DNA of 64,000 nt from Amycolatopsis decaplanina DSM 44594 (GTDB taxonomy: Bacteria; Actinomycetota; Actinomycetes; Mycobacteriales; Pseudonocardiaceae). Made by a program: the position numbers and the translations under genes. The notes under the pieces are model-generated. The model was not told where the DNA came from. It did no database searches and saw only the letters and a list, made by a program, of their open reading frames with translations. Positions 36,607 to 45,800 of the stretch are shown here, one piece after another. The stretch is from the NCBI RefSeq assembly GCF_000342005.1, contig NZ_AOHO01000078.1:62001-126000 (forward strand), written 5' to 3'. The number at the start of each line of letters is the position of its first letter. The first letter of the stretch is position 1.

Positions 36607-37252
36607 ACCGCGGCACCAGGGCCGATGTCATCGCGGTGATCGGCTTGGCAGGCGCGGGCAGGGACACGGTCGCGGGCATGCTCGCGGAACGCTTTCCAGG
36701 GTATGCGATCGCATCGATCTCCGAGCCGCTTCTACGCGACTACGAGCGCCGTCACGGGATGACGGCGAACGCCCTGGACGATTACGACGCCAAAGCGCTG
36801 CGCGGCCTGGCCAGGCAGCGCAGTTGCTCGCAGCCGACCCGGCTTGGCTCATCGACCGCGCCCTGCGTCATCCACGCCCGCTCATCGTGATCGGGCCGCG
36901 CTGTTCGGCGGATCTCCACCGCCTGGTCGATCTGGGAGCGGTGTTCGTCGAGGCCGACGCCGACCCTCATATCCGGCGCACGCGCATCGGATCCGAGCGT
37001 TTCCCGAGTGCCGACGAGGACCCGTTCGAAAAGGAGCCGGCCACGTTCGCCGCTGTGCGGCTGCGCGTCGACAACAACGGGACGCTCGAGACACTTCGTT
37101 CCCACGTGGATCAGGTCGCCGGTCTGATCGAGCCTCACCCCGGTCTTCCAGCGGAGGCGTTCGCGGACGTCGCGCGGCTGATGGACCGTTTGCTGGATCC
37201 GCTGGAAGGCTGCCCCTGGAACCGGGAACAAAGCCTCACCAGCGTGAACTGA
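36603..37252 (+). pseudogene. P-loop kinase / MazG-like fusion, frameshifted and truncated
   Basis: The start is 'MNRGTRADVIAVIGLAGAGR' then 'DTVAGMLAERFPGYAIAS', with a dNMP-kinase/dephospho-CoA-kinase-like P-loop (GLAGAGRDT). Near 36800-36830 the frame changes and continues 'AQLLAADPAWLIDRALRHPR' and 'PLIVIGPRCSADLHRLVDLG'. At the end 'LMDRLLDPLEGCPWNREQSL' matches the first helix of a MazG nucleotide pyrophosphohydrolase ('GCPWDREQT'), which stops after a few residues at 37252. The MazG domain is missing its catalytic remainder, so this is a relic. It is translationally coupled to the phosphoribosyltransferase remnant; together they suggest a lost nucleotide-modifying operon. Confidence 0.65.
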
Positions 37253-37632
37253 TCGCCGACGAGCGAGCCGCACAGCAGCAATACCATCTGCTCCCGCAGA
37301 CCGGCACCGGTCCGCTGGGCGGCTGTCCAGCCCGCGGGGGTGGATGGAAGATCGGATCCGATGGGCACGCCGGAGACCGAGAAGATATCGGACTCGGTCA
37401 CCCGTGATTCGACGAGAAAGCGTCTGAGACGCGGTGGCAGATTCTCCGAAGCCACCCGAACTTCGTCCAAATGACCGACCAGGTATCCTTCGCTCATCGC
37501 GCCCAGTGTGCGATCGGCGAGACTTGCCACTTCGGAAGACTCCGCCGCGGTCAGCGAAAATCGACGAACCCCCTCAGCGGTCCTCATTCGAGCCGCAGTT
37601 CGAAAATTCTCCGGTGTAGTGAGCATTGACAT
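37253..37632 (-). pseudogene. N-terminal fragment of a TauD/clavaminate-synthase-like oxygenase
   Basis: From an ATG at 37632 (AGGAG upstream) the frame reads 'TAEGVRRFSLTAAESSEVAS', 'FSVSGVPIGSDLPSTPAGW' and 'LLLCGSLVGDQF', matching the N-terminal third of arginine/asparagine 3-hydroxylase-type, Fe(II)/2-oxoglutarate oxygenases (VioC/AsnO group). The match ends at about 37255, where the family would continue toward the iron-binding HxD...H motif; those residues are absent. It abuts the truncated MazG-like end of the opposite strand, a likely deletion junction. The fragment cannot bind iron. Confidence 0.65.
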
Positions 37633-37917
37633 TCGCAGCTCACTCCTAGCCTGCCCCAAGGAAGGAATCTTCTCTCCGGTTTCATTGCCGGGTCCGGCCA
37701 ACGGGGCGTAGGGGCGCAAGCCGAAACGAGGGTCGGCTCTTTGTCTCAAAAGTCAGCCGGTCTGCCCTCGCGCACCCTCGAACGTGTGGGAGCTGGGACT
37801 GCTCGATTTTCGGTGATTTCGGCCAAACGACCCACGACCCAGCCGAACAGGTTGAAACTCAAGCTGGAGCCTGTTCCGAAATCCAGGTCCGTCGTGACGA
37901 ACCTGGATTCACCGCGG

Positions 37918-40900
37918 TCAAAGTGTCCCTTCCTCCATCGCTTCGCTGAGCGCCGCCCGAGCAGAGACGGCACGGGCCAAGCCTTCGACGGTCGGCGCCG
38001 CGTAAAGGGTCGAGAGCGACAACGTGAAGCCGAGCCGGGTACGCAGCGCCGCGATGAGCCTGGTCGCCCGAAGACTGTCCCCACCGAGAGTGAAGAAGTT
38101 CTGATCGCGTCCGACGTGGTCGCGGCCGAGCAGATCCGCCCAGATATCCGCGATCGTCGTCTCCACCGCACCGACGGGTGCCGGTGAACCGGTCTGTTCG
38201 GTCGGCTGGACGAGCGTGGCGATCGAGGCCCGGTCGACCTTGCCGTTGGCGGTGAGCGGCAGGCTCTCCAGCACCACGACCGCGTCCGGAAGCATGTGGA
38301 CGGGCAGCAGCGTCGCGATATGGGACCGGATCGGTTCGATCGAAGTCCTGGCCACCACGGCGGCGACGAGCCGCCGGTCGGCGGTCACGACGGCGGCCGC
38401 GCGGGCGACACCAGGAGCGGATTCGAGGGCTGCTTCGATCTCGCCGAGTTCGATGCGGTGCCCCCGGATCTTCACCTGCTGGTCGGCTCGCCCAAGGAAC
38501 TCCAGTGTGCCGTCCGGCCAGTAGCGGCCGAGGTCTCCCGTTCGGTACCAGCGATCGTGCGGCGAGTGTTCGACGAAGCGGGCCGCGGTCTGCTCGGGTG
38601 CGCCACGGTAGCCCTGTGCCACGCCCTCACCACCGATCCAGAGCTCGCCGGTGACCCAGTCCGGGCAATCCCGGCCGAGATCGTCCACGACGCGGAATCG
38701 CTGGTTGCGCAGCGGAGTGCCGTACGGGATGGAGATCCATGCGGGATCCACCCGCGAGACCTCGGTGTAGTTCGACCAGATCGCCGCTTCCGTCGCCCCG
38801 CCGAGGGCCAGGAACCTGCACTCCGGAGCACGCTCGGCCAGCCGGCCCGGTAGATCGAGACCGACCCAATCGCCGGAGAGCAGGACGATCCGCAACGGCA
38901 GTCGCTCCTCACCGGCGACCAGGAGCATGTCGAGCAGCGCGGGAACGGTGTTCCAGATCGTGACTCCGTGTGTGGTGACCAGGTCGTGCCACCGGTGCGC
39001 GTCGCGGCGGCCGTCCTCGGTGATGGTGACGACGGCGGCTCCGACCGACAGCGGGCCGAAGATGTCGTACACCGACAGGTCGAAGTCCAGTGCGGACACG
39101 GCAAGCAGCCGGTCTTCCGGCCCGACGGCGAACCGCTCGTTGATGTCGGCGACGGTGTTCAGCGCGGCCCGATGGGTGGTCTCCACGCCCTTGGGCTCGC
39201 CGGTCGAACCGGACGTGAAGATCACGTACGCCAGTTCGGCGGCAGGACAGCAGGCCGGCAACGGGTCGGCGTGCTGCGCGAGCAGGTCGGCGGTGACGAC
39301 CAGCTCGGCCTTGGCGAGACCGAGCATCCGCTCACGGCGGGCAGACGGCTGATCGACCCCGATCGGCACGTAGGCGCATCCGGCGGCGAGCACGCCGAGC
39401 ACCCCGACCAGCTGATCGGGCCCCTTGGGCAGTGAGATGGCGACGGTGTCACCAGGTACCGCGCCCCGCTCCCCGAGCACGGCGGCCAGCCGCAGCGCCC
39501 GGTCGGCGAGTTCGCCGTAGGTCAGCGCGCCGACGACGGCCACCCGGTCCGGTTCCTCGGCGGCCAGCCGGAAGAAGGCGCTGTGCAAAGCGCCTGGGGG
39601 AACCGGGCCGTCGGTCGCGTTCACCGCGGCGCGCACCTCGCGCTGCCGGTCGGGCAGCAGATCGGTGACCGGTTCCCGCCAGGCGACCGTGGCGAGCCGG
39701 TCCACCAGCGTCAGGTAGGCCTCGAACATGTCGTCCAGCAGGCCCGGCGGGAACAGCTCCTCGACCGCGTCCCAGTTCAGCTGCACACCGCCCGCGGCCT
39801 CGGTGACCTGGTGATCGAGCCACACCTGCGGCGTCTGGGAGACACCCCAGACGTTGTCAGCGAACAGGGTGCTGCCCTGCGGCGGGTCCGCCGACACGCC
39901 CAGGGCGCTGGTGAACACGACCGGCATGGTGGTGTTCGGGTCACCAGTGGTCCGGGCCAGTTCCCGCAGCACCCACACGGCCGAGACGTCGCGGTGGTCG
40001 AGTGCGCCCCACAACTCCTCCTGGACCTGGCGCACCCGGTCGAGCCAGCCACCGTCGAGCGCCGGGCGGCAGGCCACCAAGAGCAGGGAGGTGAAGTCGC
40101 CCAGCACGCGTTCGATGTCGGGGTGGACCTCCTTGCGGTCGAAGAGCGTGACGTTGAGTGTCAGGTCCGCTCTCGCGCTCCATCTGCCCAGCACCTCGGC
40201 GAACGCCGTCATCAGCACGGCGGACGGCGTGACCCCGTGTTCCTTGGCCCGGTCGGTGATCACGCGCCATCGTGCGGGTTCCACCCTGGCGGACCGCCGG
40301 TCGAACCGCGGTACCGCCACTTCGGCCGGGTCCTTCGCCAGCGGCAGTCGCGGCGCGGGGGGCAGTTCGGGCACCAGCCCGCTCCAGTAGGCCTTGGCCT
40401 GGTCCAACGCGGTGGGTTCGACGCCGAGAACGTAGTCGCGGAACGACATCCCGATCGCCGGGAGTTCTACGTCCGGGTTCTCGTACAGCGAGGCGAGTTC
40501 GGCGTAGAAGACGAGGATGCTCAAGGCGTCGAGCACCAGGTTGTCCATGCCGATCGCCAACCTGGTCCGGCGACCGGCCCGGGCCGCGCGCACGGTGAAC
40601 AGCGGCCACACGGCAGGGTCGAAAACGGTGTGCGAGGTGGTGGCACGGAGTTCGTCGAATCCGCCGTCGATCAGGTCCACCCGGAACCACGGCACCTCGG
40701 GCAGCACCCGCTGGTCGCCTTGCTCGTCGAAGACGGCGCGCAGCATCTCGTGCCGCTCGACGAGCCGGTTGACCGCGGTCTCCAGCCGCGCCAGGTCGAG
40801 GTCCTCCACGTCGTACTCACGATAGAAGTGACAGCCGACACCGCCGAGGGTGAAGCCCTCGTCGCGCCCGAGCCAATACGCGCGCTGGACTTCCGTCGGC

Positions 40901-43900
40901 GGGAACGGCTCGTATCGGTTCGCGGGATCGGAGACGAGCCTGACCGGCGCTTCGTCGGCTGAGGTCAGGGAGAGCCCGGCGGCGAAATCGGCCAGCACCG
41001 GACGCGCGAAGAGATCGCTCAGCGACACACCCGATAGCCCGGCCGCGCGCAGTTTGCCGATCAGCCTGGTCGCCAGCAGCGAATCTCCACCGAGGGCGAA
41101 GAAGTCGTGTTCACGTCCGATCTCCTTGCTCGGCAGCACTTCCGCCCAGGCCGCCGCGACCAGGCGTTCGATTTCGCCTTGGAGTGCGGAGACAGCCGCC
41201 TCTTCGCTGGGCCGGTCGTCCAGCGTGCGCGACAGCAGCCCGCGGTCGATCTTGCCGTTCGCGGTCAGAGGCAGCGACGGAAGCGCCGAGAGGGCGTCCG
41301 GCCGCATCGCCGCCGGCAGCCACCCGATCAGGAATTCTTCGAGCTCCGCGATCGGCACCGTCCCGGTGACGACGGCGGCCAGCCGCCGATTCGCCGTCAC
41401 GACCACGGCGGCGGCGGTGACGCCGGGGTGCGCGGTGAGCGCGGCCTCGACCTCACCTAATTCGACACGGTGACCGCGGATCTTGACCTGGTGGTCATCG
41501 CGGCCGAGGAACTCCAGGCTTCCGTCGGGCAGGTACCGGGCGCGATCACCGGTCCGGTACCAGCGCGTACCCGCGAACTCCACGAACTTCTCCCGCGTGC
41601 GCGCGGGATCCCCTCGATAGCCCCGCGCGACCCCCGCCCCTCCGATCCACAGTTCTCCCGGGACCCGATCAGGACGGTCACGACCGAGCGGATCGACCAC
41701 GCGGCACAGGACGTTGTCCAGCGGCGTGCCGTAGGGCACGCAAGTCCACTGTGGATCCACGTCGCCGACCTCGCACACCGTGGAATGGATGGCGGTCTCG
41801 GTGGTGCCGCCCAGTCCGGCGAAGCGGCACTCGGGCGCGTACTCGGCGAGCCTGGCGGGCAGGTCTATGGTGACGCGGTCACCACCGAGCAGCACCACCC
41901 GCAGCGGCAACGGCTCCTGCGCCACGGTCAGCACCATGTCGAGCAAGGCGGGGACGCAGTTGAGCACGGTGGCCCGGTGCCGCAGCAACGCATCGACCCA
42001 CACGGAAGCGTCACGGCGGCCGTAGTCGCGTACGCACACCACCGCGCCGCCCACCGAAAGCGGACCGAACAGGTCATAGACCGACAGGTCGAATTCGAGC
42101 GCGGACAGCGCCAGCGAGCGGTCCTCCGGCCCGATGCCGAACCGGTGGTTGAGGTCGTCGACGGTGTTGACCGCGGCAGCGTGGCCGATCTCCACACCTT
42201 TGGGTTCGCCGGTAGAGCCCGAGGTGTAGATGACGTAGGCGAGCGCGGAGTCGTCACCGCTCACGGGTTCCGCGAGCGCCGTCGCCCCGCTCGCCGGAGC
42301 CAGGTCGTCCAGCACGAGGGTCACCCCGGCGGTCCGCAGGATCCGGTCCCGTCGCACCGCGGGCTGGTCGACACCTAATGGCAGGTACGCCGCCCCCGCC
42401 GCGAGCACCCCGAGCACCGCGGCCACCTGATCCGGCCCCTTGGGCAGCGAAACCGCGACCAGATGCCCGGGGCCTGCCCCCTTGGCGGTCAGGTGGCCCG
42501 CGATCCGCAGGGCGTGTTCGGCGAGTTCGCCGTAGGTCCTGGATTCTCCGTCGGAGAAGACCGCCGGTGCGTCGGGGCACGCGGTGGCGTGGGCGAAGAA
42601 CGCGTCGTGCAGACGACGCGCCCGCCTGGTCACCTTCGTGTTGTTCACCTCGGCACGCACGAGCGCTTGGGCAGGCGGGATCAGATCCGGGGTTTCCGAC
42701 CAGGCGTCCTCGCCCTCGATGAGACGATCGAGCAGCGTGCAGTAGGCGGCGAACATCGCGTCCGGCACGTCCGGGACGAAGACGTCCTCCCGGACGTCCC
42801 AGTTCACCAGCAGGCCGCCGTCGAGTTCGGTCACCTGCGCGTCGAGCCAGACCTGTGGGCCCTGGGAGATGATCCACGAGGCCTGGCCGAAGGTGCCGGT
42901 GACCTCCGGGGCGAACAGCTCACCCAGACCGAGCGCGCTGGTGTAGACGACGGGGGCGAGCATCTGTTCGCCGTGCATGCGCGAGAGGTCTCGCAGCACC
43001 TCGACACCGGAGTAGGCGGTGTGCGCCACGTCGGAGTGGAACCGCCGCTGTAGCGACCCTGCCCGCTCGGCGAAGGAGCCTGGAACGGCCCCGTCCCACT
43101 CCAGCAGCACCGACGAGGTGAAATCGCCGACCAGCGAGTCCACTTCGTCGTGTAGCGGCTCACGGTCGAACAGGGGCAGGTTGAGCAGGAACCGCGGTTC
43201 GGCACTCCACGCGGTCAAGGTCTCGGCGAACAGCGCCGCCAGCGCCATCGCCGTGGTCAGCCCGTGACGACGGGCCGAGCGCTCGATCGCGCTCACCGAT
43301 TCCGGTCCGAGCCAACGGTGGCGCCGCACCACGGTGGGTTCGCCGACGGCGTTGGCGACCGGGAGTCGAGGTGCTCCGGGCAGCGTCGGCAGCCGGCCCA
43401 TCCAATGTTCCCGCGCTGCTTCCTTGCCGGGACTCCCCCGTTCCGCCAGATATCGGGGATAGCTGTATCGCAGCGGCGCGAGGGTTTCACCCGCGTAACC
43501 GCGGGCCAGGTCGGCGAGGAGCACCCGCAAGCTCAGCGCGTCCGCCGCGATCATGTCCAGGTTGACGTGCATCCGCGTGCGGCCTTCCGGCAGCAGGGAA
43601 AGCTGGACGTCGAAGACCTCGCCGGAGGAGACGTCCATCCTGCGGTGCGACAGCGCGGTGCGACGTGCGTCCAAAGTAGACTGATCGACCCAGTGGTGGA
43701 CACGCATGCCGGCCCAGGGGCTCTCGGGAAGCACACGCTGGGTTCCGTCGTCCGACACCGCCACACGCAACATCCCGTGCCGGACGAACAGTGCCCGGAC
43801 GGCGTTCTCAAGCCGCTCCGGATCGACGCCCGTGCCGTCGAACTCGTGATAGAAGTGCGCGTCGACACCGCCCAGCCGTTGCCCCGGCGCTCGGCCGACC

Positions 43901-44235
43901 CAGTAGGCGTGCTGCATCAGCGCCAGCGAGAACGGCGCGGACTCGTCGATTTTCTTTTCTGCCCGGGCGATCTGTCCGGACTCGACGGCCAGCATGGCTC
44001 GCCACGCGGCGAGCGTGGGCGTGGTGACCAGATCGGCGAACGTGACGTTCGCTCCTGCTTTGCGCCAATTCCCGGCCAGCCGCATCATCGTGATCGAGTC
44101 CAGACCCAGCTCGATCAGGTTCTCGTGTTCGTCGATGACGTCGTCGGACAGGTCGAGGAGCTCGGCGACTTGCTGCGAGAGTTCTTGCGACGAGAAGTTG
44201 CCGGGGTGGGCGTCAGGACGATGCATGGTCACCAT
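37918..44235 (-). CDS. NRPS: ArCP-Cy-A-PCP-Cy-A-PCP (HMWP2/PchE-like)
   Basis: 2105 aa. Domain order: N-terminal aryl carrier protein (Ser47 in 'LGLDSITM'), heterocyclisation domain 1 (D227-x4-D232-x2-S235, 'DMIAADALS'), A1 (about 540-1000, Lys995), PCP (Ser1052), Cy2 (D1231/D1236/S1239, 'DNLVLDALS'), A2 and a last PCP (Ser2054). A2 pocket positions read D-L-Y-N-L-S-L-I-W-K, the cysteine code. A1 reads D-L-Y-N-L-G-L-I-H-K, differing at positions 301 and 331. The salicyl-AMP ligase encoded upstream would load the ArCP; each Cy then cyclises its Cys (or Thr/Ser) to a thiazoline (or oxazoline). No C-terminal TE, so the chain passes to the second NRPS. ATG at 44235 after GGAG. Last gene of the operon. 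Confidence 0.93.
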   Translation of the reverse strand: MVTMHRPDAHPGNFSSQELSQQVAELLDLSDDVIDEHENLIELGLDSITMMRLAGNWRKAGANVTFADLVTTPTLAAWRAMLAVESGQIARAEKKIDESAPFSLALMQHAYWVGRAPGQRLGGVDAHFYHEFDGTGVDPERLENAVRALFVRHGMLRVAVSDDGTQRVLPESPWAGMRVHHWVDQSTLDARRTALSHRRMDVSSGEVFDVQLSLLPEGRTRMHVNLDMIAADALSLRVLLADLARGYAGETLAPLRYSYPRYLAERGSPGKEAAREHWMGRLPTLPGAPRLPVANAVGEPTVVRRHRWLGPESVSAIERSARRHGLTTAMALAALFAETLTAWSAEPRFLLNLPLFDREPLHDEVDSLVGDFTSSVLLEWDGAVPGSFAERAGSLQRRFHSDVAHTAYSGVEVLRDLSRMHGEQMLAPVVYTSALGLGELFAPEVTGTFGQASWIISQGPQVWLDAQVTELDGGLLVNWDVREDVFVPDVPDAMFAAYCTLLDRLIEGEDAWSETPDLIPPAQALVRAEVNNTKVTRRARRLHDAFFAHATACPDAPAVFSDGESRTYGELAEHALRIAGHLTAKGAGPGHLVAVSLPKGPDQVAAVLGVLAAGAAYLPLGVDQPAVRRDRILRTAGVTLVLDDLAPASGATALAEPVSGDDSALAYVIYTSGSTGEPKGVEIGHAAAVNTVDDLNHRFGIGPEDRSLALSALEFDLSVYDLFGPLSVGGAVVCVRDYGRRDASVWVDALLRHRATVLNCVPALLDMVLTVAQEPLPLRVVLLGGDRVTIDLPARLAEYAPECRFAGLGGTTETAIHSTVCEVGDVDPQWTCVPYGTPLDNVLCRVVDPLGRDRPDRVPGELWIGGAGVARGYRGDPARTREKFVEFAGTRWYRTGDRARYLPDGSLEFLGRDDHQVKIRGHRVELGEVEAALTAHPGVTAAAVVVTANRRLAAVVTGTVPIAELEEFLIGWLPAAMRPDALSALPSLPLTANGKIDRGLLSRTLDDRPSEEAAVSALQGEIERLVAAAWAEVLPSKEIGREHDFFALGGDSLLATRLIGKLRAAGLSGVSLSDLFARPVLADFAAGLSLTSADEAPVRLVSDPANRYEPFPPTEVQRAYWLGRDEGFTLGGVGCHFYREYDVEDLDLARLETAVNRLVERHEMLRAVFDEQGDQRVLPEVPWFRVDLIDGGFDELRATTSHTVFDPAVWPLFTVRAARAGRRTRLAIGMDNLVLDALSILVFYAELASLYENPDVELPAIGMSFRDYVLGVEPTALDQAKAYWSGLVPELPPAPRLPLAKDPAEVAVPRFDRRSARVEPARWRVITDRAKEHGVTPSAVLMTAFAEVLGRWSARADLTLNVTLFDRKEVHPDIERVLGDFTSLLLVACRPALDGGWLDRVRQVQEELWGALDHRDVSAVWVLRELARTTGDPNTTMPVVFTSALGVSADPPQGSTLFADNVWGVSQTPQVWLDHQVTEAAGGVQLNWDAVEELFPPGLLDDMFEAYLTLVDRLATVAWREPVTDLLPDRQREVRAAVNATDGPVPPGALHSAFFRLAAEEPDRVAVVGALTYGELADRALRLAAVLGERGAVPGDTVAISLPKGPDQLVGVLGVLAAGCAYVPIGVDQPSARRERMLGLAKAELVVTADLLAQHADPLPACCPAAELAYVIFTSGSTGEPKGVETTHRAALNTVADINERFAVGPEDRLLAVSALDFDLSVYDIFGPLSVGAAVVTITEDGRRDAHRWHDLVTTHGVTIWNTVPALLDMLLVAGEERLPLRIVLLSGDWVGLDLPGRLAERAPECRFLALGGATEAAIWSNYTEVSRVDPAWISIPYGTPLRNQRFRVVDDLGRDCPDWVTGELWIGGEGVAQGYRGAPEQTAARFVEHSPHDRWYRTGDLGRYWPDGTLEFLGRADQQVKIRGHRIELGEIEAALESAPGVARAAAVVTADRRLVAAVVARTSIEPIRSHIATLLPVHMLPDAVVVLESLPLTANGKVDRASIATLVQPTEQTGSPAPVGAVETTIADIWADLLGRDHVGRDQNFFTLGGDSLRATRLIAALRTRLGFTLSLSTLYAAPTVEGLARAVSARAALSEAMEEGTL

Positions 44236-45800
44236 CGGTTCTCCAGAGTGGACAAAGCTTTGCGGTCGACCTTGCCTAGGCCGGTGCGGGGGAATGACTT
44301 CACGAAGCGGACCCGGTCCGGCAGCTTGAAAGCCGCGACACCGTGTTCGCGTAGATAGGCCAGGAGGTCCTTGCGACTGGGTGGCGTGCCGCGTGCGATC
44401 ACGTAGGCACAGCTCCGTTCACCCATCACGTCGTCGGGGATTCCGACGATCGCGACGTCGTACACGGCTGGGTGGCTCAGCAGGAGGTTCTCCACCTCTT
44501 CGACGGGGATCTTGTCGCCGCCGCGGTTGATCACGTCCTTGACCCGGCCCTCGACGACGAGTTCCCCAGTCGGCAGCCTCCGGACGAGGTCTCCGCTGCG
44601 ATAGAAACCATCGGCGGTGAACGCACCCGCGTTGTGTTCGGTGGCCCGGTAATAGCCGCGAATGGTGTACGGCCCCCGGACGTGCAGTTCGCCGACCTCG
44701 CCCGCGGGCACCGGCTCGTCGTCCGCGGTCACGATCCGCACCTCGTCGTCCGCGCAGAGCGGCCTGCCCTGGGTGTCGTTGACGATGGCGTCCGGATCAC
44801 CGATGCGCGTGTAGTTAAGCAGGCCCTCGGCCATGCCGTAGACCTGCTGGAGCACACAGCCCAGCACCGACGTGACCCGGCGAGCGGCTTCGGCCTTGAG
44901 CCGGGATCCGCCCGCCTGGAGCAGTTCCAGGCTCGACAGATCCACTGTGGACTTTTCGGCGGCGTCCAGCCACACCAGTGCCAACGGTGGTACGAGCGCC
45001 GTCACGGTGACGCGCTCGGCCTCGATCAGCGGGAACGCCGTTCCCGGGTCCGCGCCGGTGCACAACACGACTGTCCCGCCTGCCCACAACGTCCCCAGCA
45101 CACCGGGGCACGCAAGCGGGAAGTTGTGCGCCATCGGCAACGCCGCCAAGTAGCGGGTATCGGCGTTGAAACCGCACAGCTTGGCGCTCGCCCGCAGGTT
45201 GTACTCGTAGTCGTTGTGGGTACGCGGAATCAGCTTGGGCGGCCCGGTCGTACCACCGGACAGCAACAGCACGGCGATATCGCACGGACCGGGCCCATCG
45301 CCGGGCTCGCCCTCGGCCGACACGTCCTCGAGTGCGGTGAACTCGCCGGGCTCGCCGACGACGAACACGTGCGCGATCTCCGGGACGGCGTGCGCCAGGT
45401 CCCGAAGGTCGGACGCCACGACGTACGCAACTGGGGTCGCGAGCCGGGTGAGGTGAACGATTTCGGTCCGGCGATGTGCCGGCAAGGCGAGCACCGGGAC
45501 CGCGCCGATCCGGAACAACGCGAACGCCAGCGAGAGGAACTCGGCCACGTTGGGCAGGTGCACAAGCACGCGGTCACCGTGCCCGATCCCCCGCGCACGA
45601 AGTCCGCAGGCCAGCCGCGTCGCCTTTTTGTTCAGTTCGGCATAGGACCAGCGGCGGTCGCCGTCGACCACCGCGGTCCGCGACGGCCACCTCCGTGCGC
45701 CGTCGTCGAGCAACGCGCCGAGAGTACGGTCCCGCCAGTACCCGCGCTCGCGGTAGTACCGGGCGAACTCGTCCGGCCAGGGGACGAAGTCGGTGGTCAT
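44229..45800 (-). CDS. Salicyl-AMP ligase (YbtE/PchD/DhbE family)
   Basis: 523 aa aryl-AMP ligase that activates an aryl acid and loads the ArCP of the adjacent NRPS. 'LLLSGGTTGPPKLIPRTHND' (A3), 'LPMAHNFPLACPG', 'YGMAEGLLNYTR', 'GDLVRR' and the C-terminal 'GKVDRK' lysine are present. At the two positions that separate salicylate from 2,3-dihydroxybenzoate enzymes (DhbE 240 and 337) this protein has Cys (in NFPLACPG) and Leu (in EGLLNY), the salicylate pattern. It overlaps the P450 gene by 4 bp and the NRPS gene by 7 bp. No salicylate synthase (Irp9/MbtI type) is in the window. Confidence 0.95.
   Translation of the reverse strand: MTTDFVPWPDEFARYYRERGYWRDRTLGALLDDGARRWPSRTAVVDGDRRWSYAELNKKATRLACGLRARGIGHGDRVLVHLPNVAEFLSLAFALFRIGAVPVLALPAHRRTEIVHLTRLATPVAYVVASDLRDLAHAVPEIAHVFVVGEPGEFTALEDVSAEGEPGDGPGPCDIAVLLLSGGTTGPPKLIPRTHNDYEYNLRASAKLCGFNADTRYLAALPMAHNFPLACPGVLGTLWAGGTVVLCTGADPGTAFPLIEAERVTVTALVPPLALVWLDAAEKSTVDLSSLELLQAGGSRLKAEAARRVTSVLGCVLQQVYGMAEGLLNYTRIGDPDAIVNDTQGRPLCADDEVRIVTADDEPVPAGEVGELHVRGPYTIRGYYRATEHNAGAFTADGFYRSGDLVRRLPTGELVVEGRVKDVINRGGDKIPVEEVENLLLSHPAVYDVAIVGIPDDVMGERSCAYVIARGTPPSRKDLLAYLREHGVAAFKLPDRVRFVKSFPRTGLGKVDRKALSTLENRW

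Noticed and set aside
39583..40962. Antisense open frame of about 460 codons opposite the NRPS, with similar ones at 41470-42378 and 58108-59028
   Set aside because: Codon use and translation are not protein-like, and the minus-strand NRPS has continuous recognisable motifs here.
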